In this document: piece after piece, positions 28,260-35,986 of the stretch
Layout of the letters: every line of letters starts with the position of its first letter
How positions within the stretch are numbered: the first letter of the stretch is position 1
Source: RBG-16-34-14 sp963798865
GTDB lineage: Bacteria; Bacteroidota; Ignavibacteria; Ignavibacteriales; Ignavibacteriaceae
DNA length: 64,000 nt
Direction: 5' to 3'
Assembly (NCBI GenBank): GCA_963798865.1
Contig: CAWCVZ010000022.1
Coordinates: 1-64,000, forward strand
Notes under the pieces: generated by a model
Told to the model about the DNA's origin: nothing
Seen by the model: only the letters and a program-made list of their open reading frames with translations
The model's database searches: none
Made by a program: the position numbers and the translations under genes

Positions 28260-29444
28260 ATGAAAAAAACCATTGTTGCTATGCCCGGTGATGGTATCGG
28301 CAAAACAGTTTTACCAGAATCAATTAAAGTATTAAATGCAGCAGGTTTTGATGCAGATTATGTTCACGGAGATATCGGCTGGGACTTCTGGTGTAAAGAA
28401 GGAAATGCACTACCGCAAAGGACAATTGATCTTTTAGCAAAACATAAAATAGGTTTGTTCGGGGCAATTACATCCAAACCTAAAGATGCAGCTGACAAAG
28501 AACTTGACCCTTCTTTAAAGGGAAAAGGATTTTCTTACTTCTCCCCCATTGTTGGAATGAGACAACATTTTAATCTTGATATTTGTATTCGTCCTTGCAT
28601 TTCATTTAAAGGTAATCCTCTTAATTTTATCCGCAAAGATGGCAAAGGTAATTATACTGAACCACTGGTTAATACTGTTATTTTCCGTCAAAACACAGAA
28701 GGATTATATGCGGGAATCGAATGGACAAATCCTCCGGAAAATGTGAGAGCAGCATTTGAAACACATCCTAAATGGAAAGCGTTTAAAAATGTTCCGAATG
28801 AAGAGCTTGCAATTTCTACAAGAATAGTTACCAAAAATGCTTCAATAAGAATTATCAGAGCCGCTTTTGAGTATGCTAAAAAATATGGATACAAAAATGT
28901 AACTATATGCGAGAAGCCGAATGTTCTCAGAGAGACTTCGGGTATGATGCTGAAAATTGCAAAAGAGATTGCAAAAGAATATCCCGCTATAGCACTTTGG
29001 GATACAAATATTGATGCACAAATGATGTGGCTTACTAAAAACCCTGAAGACTATGGAGTAATTGTTGCGGAAAATATGTTTGGGGACATTATCTCCGATG
29101 GTTTTGCAGGATTGGTTGGAGGACTTGGTTTTGCATGCAGTGCCAATATTGGTGAAGAAGTTTCTGTTTTTGAACCCACTCACGGAAGCGCACCTAAATA
29201 CCAGGAATTAAATCCATCAATAGTAAATCCTATTGCAATGATAATGAGTGCTTGTATGATGCTCGATCATATTGGTGAGACCGGAAAAGCAGAAAGAATT
29301 AAAAATGCCATTGCAAAAGTTGTTGAAGAAGGCAAAATTAAAACTTACGATATGATGAAACTTAAAGGCGGATCAGACGTATTTAAAAACGGAGCTTGCA
29401 CTACCCAGCAAATGACGAATGAGATAATTAAAAACATTGCCTGA
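28260..29444 (+). CDS. Isocitrate/isopropylmalate dehydrogenase family protein
   Basis: 394 residues of the beta-decarboxylating dehydrogenase family. It has the glycine-rich start MPGDGIGK, the substrate loop GMRQHFNLDICIRPC, IFRQNTEGLYAG, the metal-binding region DTNIDAQMMW ... NMFGDIISD, and the nucleotide motif EPTHGSAPKYQ. The substrate loop lacks the Ser-x-x-Asn-x-x-Leu-Arg of NADP isocitrate dehydrogenases and looks more like NAD-isocitrate or homoisocitrate types, so the exact substrate is open. With the aconitase downstream it probably oxidises isocitrate or a homologue. AAAGGA precedes the ATG. Confidence 0.85.
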   Translation: MKKTIVAMPGDGIGKTVLPESIKVLNAAGFDADYVHGDIGWDFWCKEGNALPQRTIDLLAKHKIGLFGAITSKPKDAADKELDPSLKGKGFSYFSPIVGMRQHFNLDICIRPCISFKGNPLNFIRKDGKGNYTEPLVNTVIFRQNTEGLYAGIEWTNPPENVRAAFETHPKWKAFKNVPNEELAISTRIVTKNASIRIIRAAFEYAKKYGYKNVTICEKPNVLRETSGMMLKIAKEIAKEYPAIALWDTNIDAQMMWLTKNPEDYGVIVAENMFGDIISDGFAGLVGGLGFACSANIGEEVSVFEPTHGSAPKYQELNPSIVNPIAMIMSACMMLDHIGETGKAERIKNAIAKVVEEGKIKTYDMMKLKGGSDVFKNGACTTQQMTNEIIKNIA

Positions 29445-29445
29445 T

Positions 29446-29455
29446 TGTTAAATTG
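29446..29455. repeat. Left inverted arm bracketing the four-helix-bundle gene
   Basis: TGTTAAATTG is the exact reverse complement of CAATTTAACA at 29858-29867, which opens the octamer array on the other side of the gene. It begins two bases after the stop codon of the dehydrogenase gene. Confidence 0.5.
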
Positions 29456-29471
29456 CTTTTTGAGAGTGAAA

Positions 29472-29834
29472 ATGGAAGATAAAAAATTCCTTAAGTTAAA
29501 TGATATTGAAGCATATAGAATCGCATTAAAATCAAGTAATTGTGTTTGGGACTTGGTTATCAAATGGGAATATTTTGCTAAAGATACCGTGGGGAAGCAA
29601 TTTGTAAAAGCGGTTGACTCAATCTCAGCAAATATTGCAGAAGGATTTGGAAGGTATTCTAAAAAAGATAAAATAAAATTCTACAGATATAGTTTTGGTT
29701 CATTATATGAGTCATTAGATTGGAATGAAAAATCTCACATTAGAAAATTAATCAATCAAGAAGAATATTCATTAATTTTCTCAGAACTTATAAAACTTCC
29801 TAAAATAATTAATAGTTTAATACAGTTTAGATAA
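29472..29834 (+). CDS. Four-helix-bundle protein (23S rRNA intervening-sequence type)
   Basis: 120 residues from ATG 29472; earlier non-ATG codons lie in repeat sequence. It is all-helical, with the family pattern of a first helix EAYRIALKSSNCVWDLV, then FVKAVDSISANIAEGFGRYSKKDKIKFYRYSFGSLYES, matching proteins encoded in 23S rRNA intervening sequences and related to Avd of diversity-generating retroelements. The role of free-standing copies is unproven; a nucleic-acid-binding role is suspected. It interrupts a metabolic cluster and is bracketed by inverted octamer arrays, which suggests it arrived as a cassette. Confidence 0.8.
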   Translation: MEDKKFLKLNDIEAYRIALKSSNCVWDLVIKWEYFAKDTVGKQFVKAVDSISANIAEGFGRYSKKDKIKFYRYSFGSLYESLDWNEKSHIRKLINQEEYSLIFSELIKLPKIINSLIQFR

Positions 29835-29857
29835 GAAATTACGAGTGTGAGTTTAAA

Positions 29858-29889
29858 CAATTTAACAGTTTAACAATTTGGCAATTTAA
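29858..29889. repeat. Octamer repeat array right of the four-helix-bundle gene
   Basis: Four direct octamers: CAATTTAA, CAGTTTAA, CAATTTGG, CAATTTAA, with a probable fifth (AGTTTAAA) just before. The array ends four bases before the cstA start and is inverted relative to the arm at 29446-29455. Confidence 0.55.
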
Positions 29890-29893
29890 TGTT

Positions 29894-31549
29894 ATGAACG
29901 GAATAGAATTAATTTTAATTGCTTTAATACTTTATTTAATTGCTTTTAAATTTTACGGAACTTTCCTTTCGAAGAAACTCGATGTAAGTAATGATAAAGA
30001 AACTCCATCTCATACAATGTATGACGGAGTTGATTACTGCCCTGCAAAATCTCCTGTTTTACTTGGTCATCACTTCGCATCAATTGCAGGTGCAGGTCCA
30101 ATTGTTGGTCCGGTAATAGCTGCTGGTTTCGGTTGGATTCCTGTTTACTTATGGGTTGTGGTTGGAGCAATTTTTCTTGGCGGAGTTCACGATTACACAA
30201 GTATAATTGCTTCAGTCCGGCATCAAAGTAAATCAATAGGTTATATTATTGAATCATACATAGGATTAAGCGGTAAAAAACTTTTTTTACTTTTTGCCTG
30301 GGGAACAATGATATTAGTAATAGCGGTCTTTACCATAATTATATCCGATACATTCACTCACATTCCAAGCGCTGCAACTTCTTCAATGTTATTTATGTTG
30401 TTAGCTGTTCTCTTTGGCGTTGCTATTTACAGAATGAAGGTTCCGTTATGGATTGCAACTGTAGTTGGAGTTATTCTTTTATTCCTATGCATTCCTGCAG
30501 GAGATTTATTTCCAATTCACCTTAGCACTTTGTGGTGGCAGATAATTTTATTTGCTTACATTTTTATTGCATCAGTAACTCCGGTTTGGATTTTACTTCA
30601 ACCGAGAGATTATCTTAATTCATTTTTCCTTTATGCTTTAATGGGTGGCGGATTGATTGGAGTTTTCTTTACAGCCCCTACAATAAATATTCCGGCAATC
30701 TCAACTTTTTCATTAGAAAAAGTTGGATATCTCTTTCCTGCTTTATTTGTAACGGTTGCCTGCGGGGCAATTAGTGGTTTCCATTCCATTGTAGGAAGCG
30801 GAACAACTTCAAAGCAACTCAACAAAGAAACTGATGGAAAGATTGTCGGTTATGGCGGAATGCTCATCGAGGGAATGCTTGCAATTCTTTCTCTCATTGC
30901 TGTTGCTTCAATGGTTAACAGTGAGTTTATTAATATTTTAACGACTAAAGGTCCTGTAACTGCTTTTTCAATTGGAGTAGCAAGATTTATAAGCAGCATC
31001 CCGGTAATAAATATTCCGGTAGCAAGTGCACAAACTTTTACAGCACTTGCTGTTTCTGCTTTTGCACTAACATCGCTGGATACAGCCACAAGATTAGGAC
31101 GTTATATGTTCCAGGAATTTTTTGAAAGCAGCCTGATTGATAATAAAATTTCAAAAGAAAAATCAGTATTGGTCTCGAACAGATATTTCTCAACTGCAAT
31201 AACTGTATTAGTAGGAGCTGCATTAACTTTAAGCGGAAGTTCAATGTCTATCTGGCCGGTTTTTGGAAGTGCAAACCAGATGCTTGCTGCACTTGCACTT
31301 TTAGCATTAACCGTTTGGATTGCAAATCTTAAAAAGAATTTTCTATTCACATTAATCCCGATGATTTTTATGTTTTCTGTTACTCTCACTGCGCTTGGAA
31401 CATTAATTTATACAAACTTCATTATTAGTAACTATATACTTTCAATAATTTCAGTACTATTATTCTCTTTAGCTATTATGCTTGGAATAAAAGCCTATGC
31501 AATTTTAATAAGTGGCAATGGTAAAAAATTGAGTAAAAAAATAGCCTAA
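29894..31549 (+). CDS. cstA: CstA-type carbon starvation protein / transporter
   Basis: 551 residues with about 14 or more membrane segments. The family signature is DYCPAKSPVLLGHHFASIAGAGPIVG (about residues 46-71), followed by FLGGVHDYTS, with CGAISGFHSIVGSGTTSKQ in the second half. Characterised relatives import pyruvate or peptides under carbon limitation. The shorter length compared with the 700-residue E. coli protein is usual for this group. Its position next to tricarboxylic-acid enzymes makes an organic-acid substrate plausible. Confidence 0.9.
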   Translation: MNGIELILIALILYLIAFKFYGTFLSKKLDVSNDKETPSHTMYDGVDYCPAKSPVLLGHHFASIAGAGPIVGPVIAAGFGWIPVYLWVVVGAIFLGGVHDYTSIIASVRHQSKSIGYIIESYIGLSGKKLFLLFAWGTMILVIAVFTIIISDTFTHIPSAATSSMLFMLLAVLFGVAIYRMKVPLWIATVVGVILLFLCIPAGDLFPIHLSTLWWQIILFAYIFIASVTPVWILLQPRDYLNSFFLYALMGGGLIGVFFTAPTINIPAISTFSLEKVGYLFPALFVTVACGAISGFHSIVGSGTTSKQLNKETDGKIVGYGGMLIEGMLAILSLIAVASMVNSEFINILTTKGPVTAFSIGVARFISSIPVINIPVASAQTFTALAVSAFALTSLDTATRLGRYMFQEFFESSLIDNKISKEKSVLVSNRYFSTAITVLVGAALTLSGSSMSIWPVFGSANQMLAALALLALTVWIANLKKNFLFTLIPMIFMFSVTLTALGTLIYTNFIISNYILSIISVLLFSLAIMLGIKAYAILISGNGKKLSKKIA

Positions 31550-31657
31550 AAAAATTAAAAGTCATTTTGGGCAAAACGAAGAATCTTATCTTTTAATTTA
31601 GGATTATTAATAACAATAAATATAATCCAGAGTGATAATAATAATTTGGAGAAATTC

Positions 31658-32191
31658 ATGCGAGAAAAAGTTTTATCAATATGGCCTGAAATAAACTGGA
31701 TACAGAAAGAAGAATTAAAAAACAAAGTTCTGGATTGCTGGGTTTATGCAATTGAGAATTCTGTTCTCTCAACTGAAGATCTCCAGGTAATTCCTTTTAG
31801 TTTATTGATAAAGGATTGTAAAATTTCTTTTATGAATCACAAGCGGACTGCAGTTCAGCTTTCAGTTGATATAGCAAAAAGGATGAAAGATAATTTCAGA
31901 GATGAAATAAAAATCAATATGGACTTTCTTATTGCAGGAGCTATTCTAATAGATGTTGGAAAATTAATTGAATATGATAAAGTTGATGGAAAGCTGACAA
32001 CCAGTAAAACGGGACAATTATTACGTCATCCATTCAGTGGTGTAGCAATTGCCGATCGTTTTGGTTTACCGCCGGAAGTTCAGCACATAATTGCGTATCA
32101 TGCCAAAGAAGGTGACCTTGCTAAAAGAAGCGTAGAGGCTATCATAGTTCATCACGCAGATTTTGTTTCATTTGATCCGTTTAAAGTGTGA
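31658..32191 (+). CDS. HD-domain protein, HD dyad altered and C-terminus cut by a stop
   Basis: 177 residues from ATG 31658, preceded by GGAG six bases upstream; the TTG at 31646 overlaps that site. HD-superfamily ligands visible are H61 (NHKRT), D99 in AILIDVGKL, H124, H148 and H165/D168 (VHHAD). The dyad itself reads Ile-Asp (98-99) instead of His-Asp, so catalysis may be lost or changed. After TGA 32189-32191 the same frame stays open for about 28 coding-like residues (IESDIVDLTESLNHI ... IKKFSK) to TAA 32276-32278, suggesting a recent nonsense change. The family hydrolyses phosphate esters or nucleotides; the substrate is unknown. Confidence 0.75.
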   Translation: MREKVLSIWPEINWIQKEELKNKVLDCWVYAIENSVLSTEDLQVIPFSLLIKDCKISFMNHKRTAVQLSVDIAKRMKDNFRDEIKINMDFLIAGAILIDVGKLIEYDKVDGKLTTSKTGQLLRHPFSGVAIADRFGLPPEVQHIIAYHAKEGDLAKRSVEAIIVHHADFVSFDPFKV

Positions 32192-32333
32192 ATTGAAAGT
32201 GATATAGTTGACTTAACAGAAAGTTTAAATCACATTTTTGCAATGTTAACAAACTTGATTAAAAAATTTTCAAAGTAAATTAATTGACTCTATTGGTTTT
32301 TGGTCTTTCGTTTCTCATCTATCAAGGAAAATT

Positions 32334-34322
32334 ATGCCACAAACATTAATCGAAAAAATAGCACAGAAATTTGCAGTTGGTTTAGATAAAAACCATGAAG
32401 TACATGCCGGTGACTATCTCTCAATCAAACCTGCTTATGTAATGACGCATGATAATACCGGTGCTGTCATACCAAAATTTAAATCAATTGGAGCAACAAA
32501 ACTTTTTAATCCGAGACAAATAGTTCACACTCTGGATCATGATATCCAAAATAAAAGTGAAAAGAATTTAGAGAAGTATAAAAAGATTGAACAGTTCTCT
32601 AAATCAATGGGCGCTGATTTTTATCCAGCCGGACGAGGAATCGGGCACCAGATTATGTGTGAAGAAGGTTATGCCTGGCCGGGAACGATGGCTGTCGCTT
32701 CAGATTCACATTCAAATATGTATGGCGGGCTTGGATGTCTTGGTACCCCTGTGGTAAGAACAGACGCTGCGGCTTTATGGGCAACTGGAAGAACCTGGTG
32801 GCAGGTTCCTCCAATTGCAAAAGTTGAATTGAAAGGAAAACTTCAGCCGGGAGTTACCGGCAAAGATGTTATTATCGCTTTATGCGGATATTTCAACAAT
32901 GATGAAGTCCTTAATCACGCAATTGAATTTGCCTGCCTGCCGGACAGGCAGGTTGGCGATGGTGTTAATCATCTTACAATTGAAGAGAGATTAGCTATTG
33001 CAAATATGACTACTGAATGGGGTGCGCTTGCTGGAGTATTTCCAATTGATGAAACAACAATAAAATGGTTAAGACAAAGGGCAGATTACATTTCCAAAAG
33101 AGGTTTGGAAGGAGTTTTTTCTGATAAGGACGGAAACGGAATTCATCCGAGAATAAATCATAAACGAATTGATGAGCTTGAAAAAAATAATTTGGAAGCA
33201 GATGAAAATGCTTTTTATGCAAAAGAATTATCAATAGATTTAACAACTATAGAACCATATGTTTCTGGTCCTAATACGGTAAAAACCATGACATCAGTTT
33301 CAGATTTGAAACAGAAAGAAGTAAAAATTCAAAAAGCATATCTTGTATCCTGCGTGAACAGTCGTCTCGATGATATTAAAGAAGCTGCTTCAATGGTTAA
33401 AGGAAAGAAGATTGCTGACAGAGTAAAATTTTATGTTGCTGCTGCTTCAAGTGAAGTGCAGTACGAAAGTGAGAAAGCAGGTTACTGGCAGGCACTTTTA
33501 GATGCAGGTGCAATCCCGCTTCCAGCTGGATGCGGACCTTGCATAGGACTTGGAACTGGCTTGCTTGAAGACGGTGAAGTAGGAATCTCTGCAACAAATA
33601 GAAACTTCAAAGGAAGAATGGGATCTCCAAAAGCATTTGCTTATTTGGCTTCACCCGCTGTTGTTGCCGCATCAGCAGTTGCAGGAAAAATTGACTACCC
33701 TTGGATAGGAAAATCCTCAAAAGTTAAGGGTGAAATAAAAGTTAATACAAAACCTTCCGGAAGTAAATCATCAGTAAAAATAATTCATGACTTCCCTATT
33801 CATATTGAAGGAGAAATAATTTTTTGTCACCAAGATAATCTCAACACTGATGGAATTTTTCCCGGCAAATACACTTACATTGATGATTTTACGCCACTGC
33901 AGCAGGCAGAAGTTGTTATGGAAAACTACGACCCTGAGTTTGTAAAGATCGCAAAGAAAGGTGATATACTTGTAAGCGGTTTTAACTTTGGGACAGGTTC
34001 TTCCCGTGAGCAGGCAGCGACAGCGTTAAAGTATAAAGGAATTCAATTAGTAATTGCCGGCTCGTTTAATGAAACTTATAAACGTAATGCACTAAACAAT
34101 GGTTATCTGTTGATTGAATGTGCACAACTTGTAAATGATTTAAAAGTAAAGTTCGACAAAGATAAGCTCACTGTTAAGACCGGAATGAACGTAAAATTAG
34201 ATTTTGCTAATTCATTAATAATAACAGACATGAAAACCTATCCGATAGATCCGGTTGGAGAAGCAGCGCAGGAGTTAATAGTTGTGGGAGGGTTGGAGGA
34301 ATGGGTGAAGAGGAATTTGTAA
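32334..34322 (+). CDS. Aconitase-family hydratase, homoaconitase (LYS4)-like
   Basis: 662 residues of the iron-sulfur hydro-lyase family. The 4Fe-4S ligands are C340 (SCVNSR), C400 and C403 (GCGPCIGL). The substrate regions are FYPAGRGIGHQIMCEEGYAWPG (about residues 97-118) and VASDSHSNMYGGLGCLGTP, whose wording is closer to fungal homoaconitase than to AcnA or AcnB. The swivel domain carries GFNFGTGSSREQAATAL. It isomerises citrate, methylcitrate or homocitrate through the aconitate intermediate. An 8-residue insert (ACLPDRQV) from an inserted palindrome lies near residue 203. The neighbours are PrpD and citrate lyase genes. Confidence 0.88.
   Translation: MPQTLIEKIAQKFAVGLDKNHEVHAGDYLSIKPAYVMTHDNTGAVIPKFKSIGATKLFNPRQIVHTLDHDIQNKSEKNLEKYKKIEQFSKSMGADFYPAGRGIGHQIMCEEGYAWPGTMAVASDSHSNMYGGLGCLGTPVVRTDAAALWATGRTWWQVPPIAKVELKGKLQPGVTGKDVIIALCGYFNNDEVLNHAIEFACLPDRQVGDGVNHLTIEERLAIANMTTEWGALAGVFPIDETTIKWLRQRADYISKRGLEGVFSDKDGNGIHPRINHKRIDELEKNNLEADENAFYAKELSIDLTTIEPYVSGPNTVKTMTSVSDLKQKEVKIQKAYLVSCVNSRLDDIKEAASMVKGKKIADRVKFYVAAASSEVQYESEKAGYWQALLDAGAIPLPAGCGPCIGLGTGLLEDGEVGISATNRNFKGRMGSPKAFAYLASPAVVAASAVAGKIDYPWIGKSSKVKGEIKVNTKPSGSKSSVKIIHDFPIHIEGEIIFCHQDNLNTDGIFPGKYTYIDDFTPLQQAEVVMENYDPEFVKIAKKGDILVSGFNFGTGSSREQAATALKYKGIQLVIAGSFNETYKRNALNNGYLLIECAQLVNDLKVKFDKDKLTVKTGMNVKLDFANSLIITDMKTYPIDPVGEAAQELIVVGGLEEWVKRNL
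32932..32952. repeat. Palindromic element inserted in frame in the aconitase gene
   Basis: Perfect arms CCTGCCTG (32932-32939) and CAGGCAGG (32945-32952) around CCGGA. Translated as part of CLPDRQV it extends a surface loop between NHAIEF and the LTIEERLAIANMTTEWG helix, where homoaconitases have no such residues. The frame is kept. Confidence 0.65.
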
Positions 34323-34330
34323 AAGAATGG

Positions 34331-34423
34331 TCATTGCGAATCCCGATTTATCGGGATGAAGCAATCTATTAAAGAAGCAATCTCTTAAATATATTAGATT
34401 GCTTCGCTTCGCTCGCAAAGATG
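34331..34423. repeat. REP-like element, copy 1
   Basis: Starts TCATTGCGA, contains the palindrome TCCCGATTTATCGGGA (34341-34356), then GCAATC repeats, and returns with GATTGCTTCG ... TCGCAAAGATGA, so both ends and the inner blocks are inverted relative to each other. It fills most of the spacer between aconitase and PrpD. A second copy is at 35883-35968. Confidence 0.75.
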
Positions 34424-34442
34424 AAATTTAAAAGGTAAATAA

Positions 34443-35876
34443 ATGAATAAATCTATATCAAGTACCATTTCAGAATTTGCAGTAAATCTTAAGTACAAAG
34501 ATTTACCAAAAGAAGTTATTCATGAAGTTAAAAGATATCTATATGATTCTGTTGGGTGTGCCTTCGGTGCTTACAATACAAAGGATGTAAAAATTCTCCG
34601 GGATATTTATAAAGATATGGGTGGGAACAAAGAAGCAACACTTTTTGCTTTTGGAGATAAGATCCCCGCTGTTAATGCAACTCTTGTTAACTCATTAATG
34701 ATACGTGCACTCGATTTTAATGATATCTATTGGAAGGAAGATCCTTCTCATCCATCAGATATAATTCCAGCTGCTTTATCAACAGCGGAAATGGTGGATG
34801 CATCAATGAAAGATGTGATCGTTGCAATAGTTCTTGCTTATGAATTTGAACAGCGGCTTTGCGAGTTTGCTACTCCAGGAATACGTGAGCGTAAATGGCA
34901 TCATGCAACATTGACGCAATTTGTTTCTCCGATTGTTGCAGGAAAAATTTTAAAGTTAAATGCTGATCAGATGGTTAATGCAATTGGAATAAGCGGAAGC
35001 CACAGCCATACAATCGGATGCCCAACTGCTGGAAAACTTACAATGATGAAAAATACTGTTGATCCGATGGCAGTTCAGGCTGGAGTTTTTGCGGCTTTAA
35101 TGGCAAAGAAAGGTTACACAGGAACTGAAGCAGTATTTGAAGGGAAGGAAGGTTTTATGGATTGCTTCTTCGGATGGGATGTGAAAGAACAGAAAGAAAA
35201 ACCTGTGCAAATGCAGGGAAGAGAATCTCTTGCAACCTGGAGCTGGGATTTAAATAAACTTATTGGCGGTCTTGGTGAATCTTACAAAATTTTAGAATGT
35301 GGTATGAAAGCATTTCCAACCGAAGCATTAACACATACTCACATTTCGGCAACACTTAAAGTTGTTACAAAAAATAATATCACTTATGATCAGATTGATT
35401 CGGTTACGATAACTACAATTGCAAGAGCATGCGATATTCTTTTCGATCCACATAAGTACAGACCCGAATCAAGGGAAACTGCTGATCATTCTCTCCCCTA
35501 CTGTATTGCTGCTGCTTTGGTTGATCACAAAATTACCACTCAATCTTTTTCAGATAAGAAAATGAAAGACTCAAGAATCTGGGAAGTGATTGATAAAATT
35601 CATGGTGTTGCATCTCAGGAATTTGAAAAGATGTTTCCTGCAAAACAGCCAAGCAAAGTAGTTATCAAAACAAAAGATGGAAGGGAATTTTCTGAGTACC
35701 TTGAATATCCGAAAGGTGATCCGAGAGAACCGATGACAATGGAAGATCTTGATAATAAGTTTAATGCTTTATCTGAGAAATTAATCTCTGCTGACAAGAG
35801 AAAGAAAACCAAAGAAGCAATTTTTAATTCAGAAAAACTTTCAGCAAAAGAGTTTATGAAGAGAATGGTTGTTTAA
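34443..35876 (+). CDS. MmgE/PrpD family protein
   Basis: 477 residues with the MmgE/PrpD fold: the helical N-terminal domain (EVKRYLYDSVGCAFGAYNTKD), ALDFNDIYWKEDPSHPSDIIPAALS, GISGSHSHTIGCPTAGKLTMMKN and KAFPTEALTHTHISATL. The family includes 2-methylcitrate dehydratase and cis-aconitate decarboxylase, so either activity on a tricarboxylate is possible; the neighbouring aconitase and citrate lyase genes support such a substrate. It is flanked by REP-like elements on both sides. Confidence 0.87.
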   Translation: MNKSISSTISEFAVNLKYKDLPKEVIHEVKRYLYDSVGCAFGAYNTKDVKILRDIYKDMGGNKEATLFAFGDKIPAVNATLVNSLMIRALDFNDIYWKEDPSHPSDIIPAALSTAEMVDASMKDVIVAIVLAYEFEQRLCEFATPGIRERKWHHATLTQFVSPIVAGKILKLNADQMVNAIGISGSHSHTIGCPTAGKLTMMKNTVDPMAVQAGVFAALMAKKGYTGTEAVFEGKEGFMDCFFGWDVKEQKEKPVQMQGRESLATWSWDLNKLIGGLGESYKILECGMKAFPTEALTHTHISATLKVVTKNNITYDQIDSVTITTIARACDILFDPHKYRPESRETADHSLPYCIAAALVDHKITTQSFSDKKMKDSRIWEVIDKIHGVASQEFEKMFPAKQPSKVVIKTKDGREFSEYLEYPKGDPREPMTMEDLDNKFNALSEKLISADKRKKTKEAIFNSEKLSAKEFMKRMVV

Positions 35877-35882
35877 CAGATT

Positions 35883-35968
35883 ATCATTACGAGTCCCGAT
35901 ATATCGGGACAAAGCAATCACTAACTTAAATATAGATTGCTTCTCCGCCTTCGGCGGATCGCAATGAC
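35883..35968. repeat. REP-like element, copy 2
   Basis: Begins ATCATTACGA, contains GTCCCGATATATCGGGAC (35893-35910) and GCAATC, and ends GATTGCTTC ... GATCGCAATGACAT with a small hairpin CCGCCTTCGGCGG (35945-35957). Same layout as copy 1, with the loop region diverged. Confidence 0.75.
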
Positions 35969-35986
35969 ATATAAAGAGGAAATTAT

